From Nitrospira defluvii (GTDB lineage Bacteria > Nitrospirota > Nitrospiria > Nitrospirales > Nitrospiraceae), in assembly GCF_905220995.1 (NCBI RefSeq), contig NZ_CAJNBJ010000001.1, positions 992,001 to 1,056,000 on the forward strand: a stretch of DNA of 64,000 nt, written 5' to 3'. The notes beneath the pieces are model-generated. The model was not told the origin of the DNA, searched no databases, and saw only the letters and a program-made list of their open reading frames with translations. Numbering within the stretch: position 1 is the stretch's first letter; every line of letters starts with the position of its first letter. The position numbers and the translations under genes were made by a program. Below are positions 61,307-64,000 of the stretch, piece after piece.

Positions 61307-62613
61307 CCTGCCAAGGGATCCTGTCGCCAGCCGGAGCGGGCAAACAGTACATGCGCTGTCGAGATTGATCGTTCCAGGAACCCGCCTTCGCAATACGACA
61401 GATAGAATTCCCACAGGCGAAGAAATTCCGGTCCAAACCCGAGCTGAGAGATCCGCTCCAGGTTCTGTCGAATGTTCTGACGCCAACCGCGTAGCGTAGG
61501 CGGGTAATGGGCGCCGATATCCTGAACATGCAGCAAGCTGAAATCCGATGCACAGGCCATGGCATGGCAGAGGCTTGTCACCGAAGGGATACAACTTCCC
61601 GGGAAAATAACACGCTGGATGAAATCGACCGACCGTTTGGCCCTTTCGAAATACCGCTCGTCGATCGTGATGGCTTGCAAAAGCATCAAGCCATCCGGCT
61701 TCAGCAGCCGGCGGCAGACGTCGAAAAACGCGCCATAATACTGCCACCCGACCGCCTCGATCATCTCGACCGACACCAACTTGTCGAATTGCATATCCAG
61801 ATAGGGGAGGTCCCGATAGTCGCACAGCAGCACCTGCACACGGTCGGACAGGCCCGCGTCACGGATACGCCGCAGCGCCCAGTCGTATTGGGCCTGAGAG
61901 ATCGTGGTCGTCGTCACCCGACAGCCGAAGGTCTGAGCCGCATGACAGGCAAGCCCACCCCAGCCGGTCCCGATTTCAAGCAGGTGGTCATCGGGCGACA
62001 GATGCAGCTTGCGGCAAATGAGCTCGATCTTGGCGCGCGAGGCCTCCTCAAGCGTACTGTCAGGACGCGCGAAGTACGCGCATGAATACATCATCGTCGG
62101 ATCCAGCATGAGCGCGAAGAATTCATTGCTGAGGTCGTAATGCGCCGCGATGTTGCGCCGGCTGCCCGCCTTCGTGTTGCGCCTCAGGCCGTGCATGAGC
62201 TTCAGGAACGGAGCGGACAAGCGAGCGGCTCCCTGTTCCATCCCGTCAAGCACGGCGCGGTTCAGGACGAATAACCGTATGAGCGCGGTGAGATCGTCGC
62301 AGTTCCATGCGCCACGACCGTAACTTTCTCCGGCGCCGACGGTCCCTCCCCAGGCGATGTCCCGATAGCAAGATGGGTCATCGATGGTAACCACCGGCCG
62401 GAGCGGACAGGGCGACGTCGGGCTGCCGAAGGTCGTCCGTCGCTCACCCTCCACGATGGTGAGGAGGCCCTGCGTGATCAGAAAGAGCCGAGCAAAGACC
62501 ATGCGCCGGGCCAGCCGGATAGAAAAGCCGTCACGAACGCCGGATTCCCCACGCGAGACGAGGCTCCATTCCGTCGGTTTCGATGCACAGTCGGTCTTCA
62601 TAAGACCGTTCAT
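61303..62613 (-). CDS. Cyclopropane-fatty-acyl-phospholipid synthase-type methyltransferase
   Basis: 436 residues from the ATG at 62613 (GGGAGG 8 nt upstream). The frame is open to 63048, but that part overlaps DUF1365. The N-terminal ~130 residues are the lipid-binding part, the rest a class I SAM methyltransferase: SAM loop LLEIGTGWGGLACHAA, the Cys/Asp-rich VSVEMIEAVGWQYY and the C-terminal YCEGGFLERS. It may methylate unsaturated acyl chains of membrane lipids (cyclopropane or methylated/furan types). It sits in a four-gene operon joined by ATGA overlaps. Confidence 0.9.
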   Translation of the reverse strand: MNGLMKTDCASKPTEWSLVSRGESGVRDGFSIRLARRMVFARLFLITQGLLTIVEGERRTTFGSPTSPCPLRPVVTIDDPSCYRDIAWGGTVGAGESYGRGAWNCDDLTALIRLFVLNRAVLDGMEQGAARLSAPFLKLMHGLRRNTKAGSRRNIAAHYDLSNEFFALMLDPTMMYSCAYFARPDSTLEEASRAKIELICRKLHLSPDDHLLEIGTGWGGLACHAAQTFGCRVTTTTISQAQYDWALRRIRDAGLSDRVQVLLCDYRDLPYLDMQFDKLVSVEMIEAVGWQYYGAFFDVCRRLLKPDGLMLLQAITIDERYFERAKRSVDFIQRVIFPGSCIPSVTSLCHAMACASDFSLLHVQDIGAHYPPTLRGWRQNIRQNLERISQLGFGPEFLRLWEFYLSYCEGGFLERSISTAHVLFARSGWRQDPLAG

Positions 62614-63395
62614 CCTGAGAACCTCCCTGTCTGCACCGTTGAGGTGCGTGTCTTGGGATGCGAGTAAAACGGACAGCGTTTGATCCAGAGGCGCAAGGCC
62701 TGCCAATGAATCGCGCCGATGACTCTGGCAGTCATGAACGGATATTGCACCAGGGTCCGCGCGAGGGACGCGGCCGTCAGTTCGCGGCGCGCCAGAACCA
62801 TAGTTGCGTCGAAGAAGCGGCTCCCGCTTTTCGAATTGACCATGTGCACCACGAGCCGCTCGCTCGGCGTGTCGAACCGCCAATCGTAGTCCACCTCCAT
62901 GGGCATGAACGGCGACACATGAAATCGTTTTCCGAATCGATACCGATGGTGACGGCCGCGGCCCTCGTCCAACAATCCATCCAACACATAACAATGCCGT
63001 TCGCCCCAAGGCGTATTCGTGACCTCGGCCACGATCGTGTCTACGCACCGATCCTCATGGTCGAAGCAGTAATAGAAACTCACAGGATTGAACACATAGC
63101 CGAAGTACCGGAGATGCGTGAGCAGACGAATCGGACCTGTGGGTCGCCGACCGGTGGCTGCCTCGACCTGGTCGCGCACGCTCTGATCCAACGGCACCTG
63201 CGGGTCGCCCGCGTGATCGGCGCGGCGAAACCAGGCTAGATTCGGATGCGACGCCGACCACAACCAGCGCCCGTCAAACAAGCCCGGCAACTCGGCCAGA
63301 TCCACGTAGAGCATGAACAGGGAATACCGAAAGACATGGGCCACCGGAGCCAACCGCCGATGCCGCACCATTCCCTCGTACACCGCACTATTCAT
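62610..63395 (-). CDS. DUF1365 family protein
   Basis: 261 residues. The family pattern is plain: YEGMVRHRRLAPVAHVFRYS at the start, LLTHLRYFGYVFNPVSFYYC in the middle and KRFHVSPFMPMEVDY later. No catalytic function is established for the family as far as I know. Its ATG overlaps the FAD-oxidoreductase stop by 4 bp, and its stop overlaps the methyltransferase start by 4 bp. The conserved trio FAD oxidoreductase - DUF1365 - CFA methyltransferase points to fatty-acid modification. Confidence 0.92.
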   Translation of the reverse strand: MNSAVYEGMVRHRRLAPVAHVFRYSLFMLYVDLAELPGLFDGRWLWSASHPNLAWFRRADHAGDPQVPLDQSVRDQVEAATGRRPTGPIRLLTHLRYFGYVFNPVSFYYCFDHEDRCVDTIVAEVTNTPWGERHCYVLDGLLDEGRGRHHRYRFGKRFHVSPFMPMEVDYDWRFDTPSERLVVHMVNSKSGSRFFDATMVLARRELTAASLARTLVQYPFMTARVIGAIHWQALRLWIKRCPFYSHPKTRTSTVQTGRFSG

Positions 63396-64000
63396 TGCAC
63401 CCAGGCCTCCAGCGCCCGACAGGCTGTCATGGCGCTCTTCACTCCATCCTCATGAAAGCCGAAACCCCAATAGGCTCCGCAATAAAACGTGCGCTGCTGC
63501 CCGTTGATGGCCTCATACCGCGCTTGCGCGGCGACCGCCGGCGGCGAATACAACGGGTGATGATAGACGATGCGCTTCAGGACCTTCTCTGGATCAATCG
63601 CCTCACTGTGGTTCAACGTCACGCAAAACTCGCAGGGCGCCTGGAGCCCCTGCAGCCGGTTCATGTGGTAGGTGACCACGACATGCTCAGGCGGCTTGGG
63701 CAACAGATGATAGTTCCACGCCGCCCAGGCCAGTCGCCGTTTCGGCAGCAGCGAACGATCCGTGTGCAGCACCGCTTCATTGCGCTGGTACCGGATGGCC
63801 CCCAGGACCTCCTGTTCCAACGGCGACGGTTTCGCCAGCAGCGCCAGCGCTTGATCACTGTGGCAGGCCAGCACGATCGCGTCGAACCGCTCGGTCTGCC
63901 GTCGCCCCTCTCGATCTCGCCAGCGCACTTCCACACCTTGCGGAAAGCGCCCGATCGACTCCACCACAGCCTGCAGCCGGATCCGGTCACGAAACGGCCG
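63392..64000 (-). CDS. FAD-dependent amine-oxidase-like oxidoreductase (5' end outside window)
   Basis: At least 203 residues of the C-terminal part; the frame stays open to the window edge, and the FAD-binding N-terminus is beyond it. Visible features include FDAIVLACHSDQALALL and the C-terminal YCGAYWGFGFHEDGVKSAM, typical of the NAD/FAD-binding proteins that accompany DUF1365 and CFA genes. It is the first gene of the four-gene operon here and may desaturate or oxidise acyl chains (inference). Confidence 0.85.
   Translation of the reverse strand, partial: RPFRDRIRLQAVVESIGRFPQGVEVRWRDREGRRQTERFDAIVLACHSDQALALLAKPSPLEQEVLGAIRYQRNEAVLHTDRSLLPKRRLAWAAWNYHLLPKPPEHVVVTYHMNRLQGLQAPCEFCVTLNHSEAIDPEKVLKRIVYHHPLYSPPAVAAQARYEAINGQQRTFYCGAYWGFGFHEDGVKSAMTACRALEAWVQ

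Noticed and set aside
62614-63048. N-terminal extension of the CFA-type methyltransferase
   Set aside because: It is read in another frame within the DUF1365 gene and matches nothing; the ATG at 62613 has a good ribosome-binding site.
1-64000. Mobile elements, prophage or CRISPR arrays
   Set aside because: No transposase, integrase or phage genes, no terminal inverted repeats around genes and no regularly spaced direct repeats of 25-40 bp were seen.

Overview
The window looks like chromosomal DNA of a GC-rich, Gram-negative autotroph-like bacterium. The best guess is a member of Nitrospira (phylum Nitrospirota). The main reason is a complex I cluster with two adjacent nuoM genes and a lengthened NuoL lateral helix, an arrangement I recall from Nitrospira ('2M' complex I). 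Support also comes from the many OmpA-type envelope proteins, TIGR02266-like PilZ proteins and one-off histidine kinases. This placement is inference, since no marker was searched. I see no insertion sequences, prophage or CRISPR array.

Left part (1-13 kb): an AsmA-like protein cut by the window edge and an MscS-type channel lead into an envelope-signalling block. That block holds a coiled-coil protein, a membrane-anchored OmpA-domain protein, a Ras/Rab-like small GTPase and a sigma-54 activator whose start overlaps the GTPase. After it come a small LuxR-type regulator, a DUF481 outer-membrane protein, MscL, and two coiled-coil OmpA lipoproteins.

Middle-left (13-25 kb): an orphan Tat-exported binding protein and a HEAT-repeat protein, then tRNA-Leu(UAG) and the protein quality-control set tig-clpP-clpX. 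Two PilZ-like paralogues, a HEAT lipoprotein, a long TatA-like protein and an M24 peptidase follow. Middle (25-40 kb): a PuuD-like amidohydrolase, an APC transporter, small unknowns, nagZ, pepA, queE and a HAD hydrolase, then tRNA-Leu(GAG) behind a near-ideal promoter. Next are a PAS kinase with a decayed ATP-binding domain plus a CheY-like receiver, a PriA with no intact helicase motifs, and an OmpA-type secreted protein.

Right part (40.7-54.4 kb): the nuo operon in the order A-B-C-D-G-I-J-K-L-M-M'-N, tightly packed on the + strand. nuoE, nuoF and nuoH are absent from the cluster. It is preceded by about 580 bp without a gene that carries a dyad. Right end (54.5-64 kb): a two-component cluster (CHASE3-type kinase, Rcp1-like receiver, hybrid kinase), a phosphodiester-glycosidase-like protein, a rhodanese, a small lipoprotein and pyrE. 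A four-gene lipid-modification operon (FAD oxidoreductase, DUF1365, CFA-type methyltransferase, DUF2878), coupled by ATGA overlaps, runs off the window edge.

Two systems deserve most attention. One is the predicted GTPase/OmpA envelope module at 2.8-8.2 kb, with a helically phased GTCTC/GAGAC array just downstream of its activator gene. The other is the two-NuoM complex I, in which the second NuoM has lost the conserved TM7 lysine.
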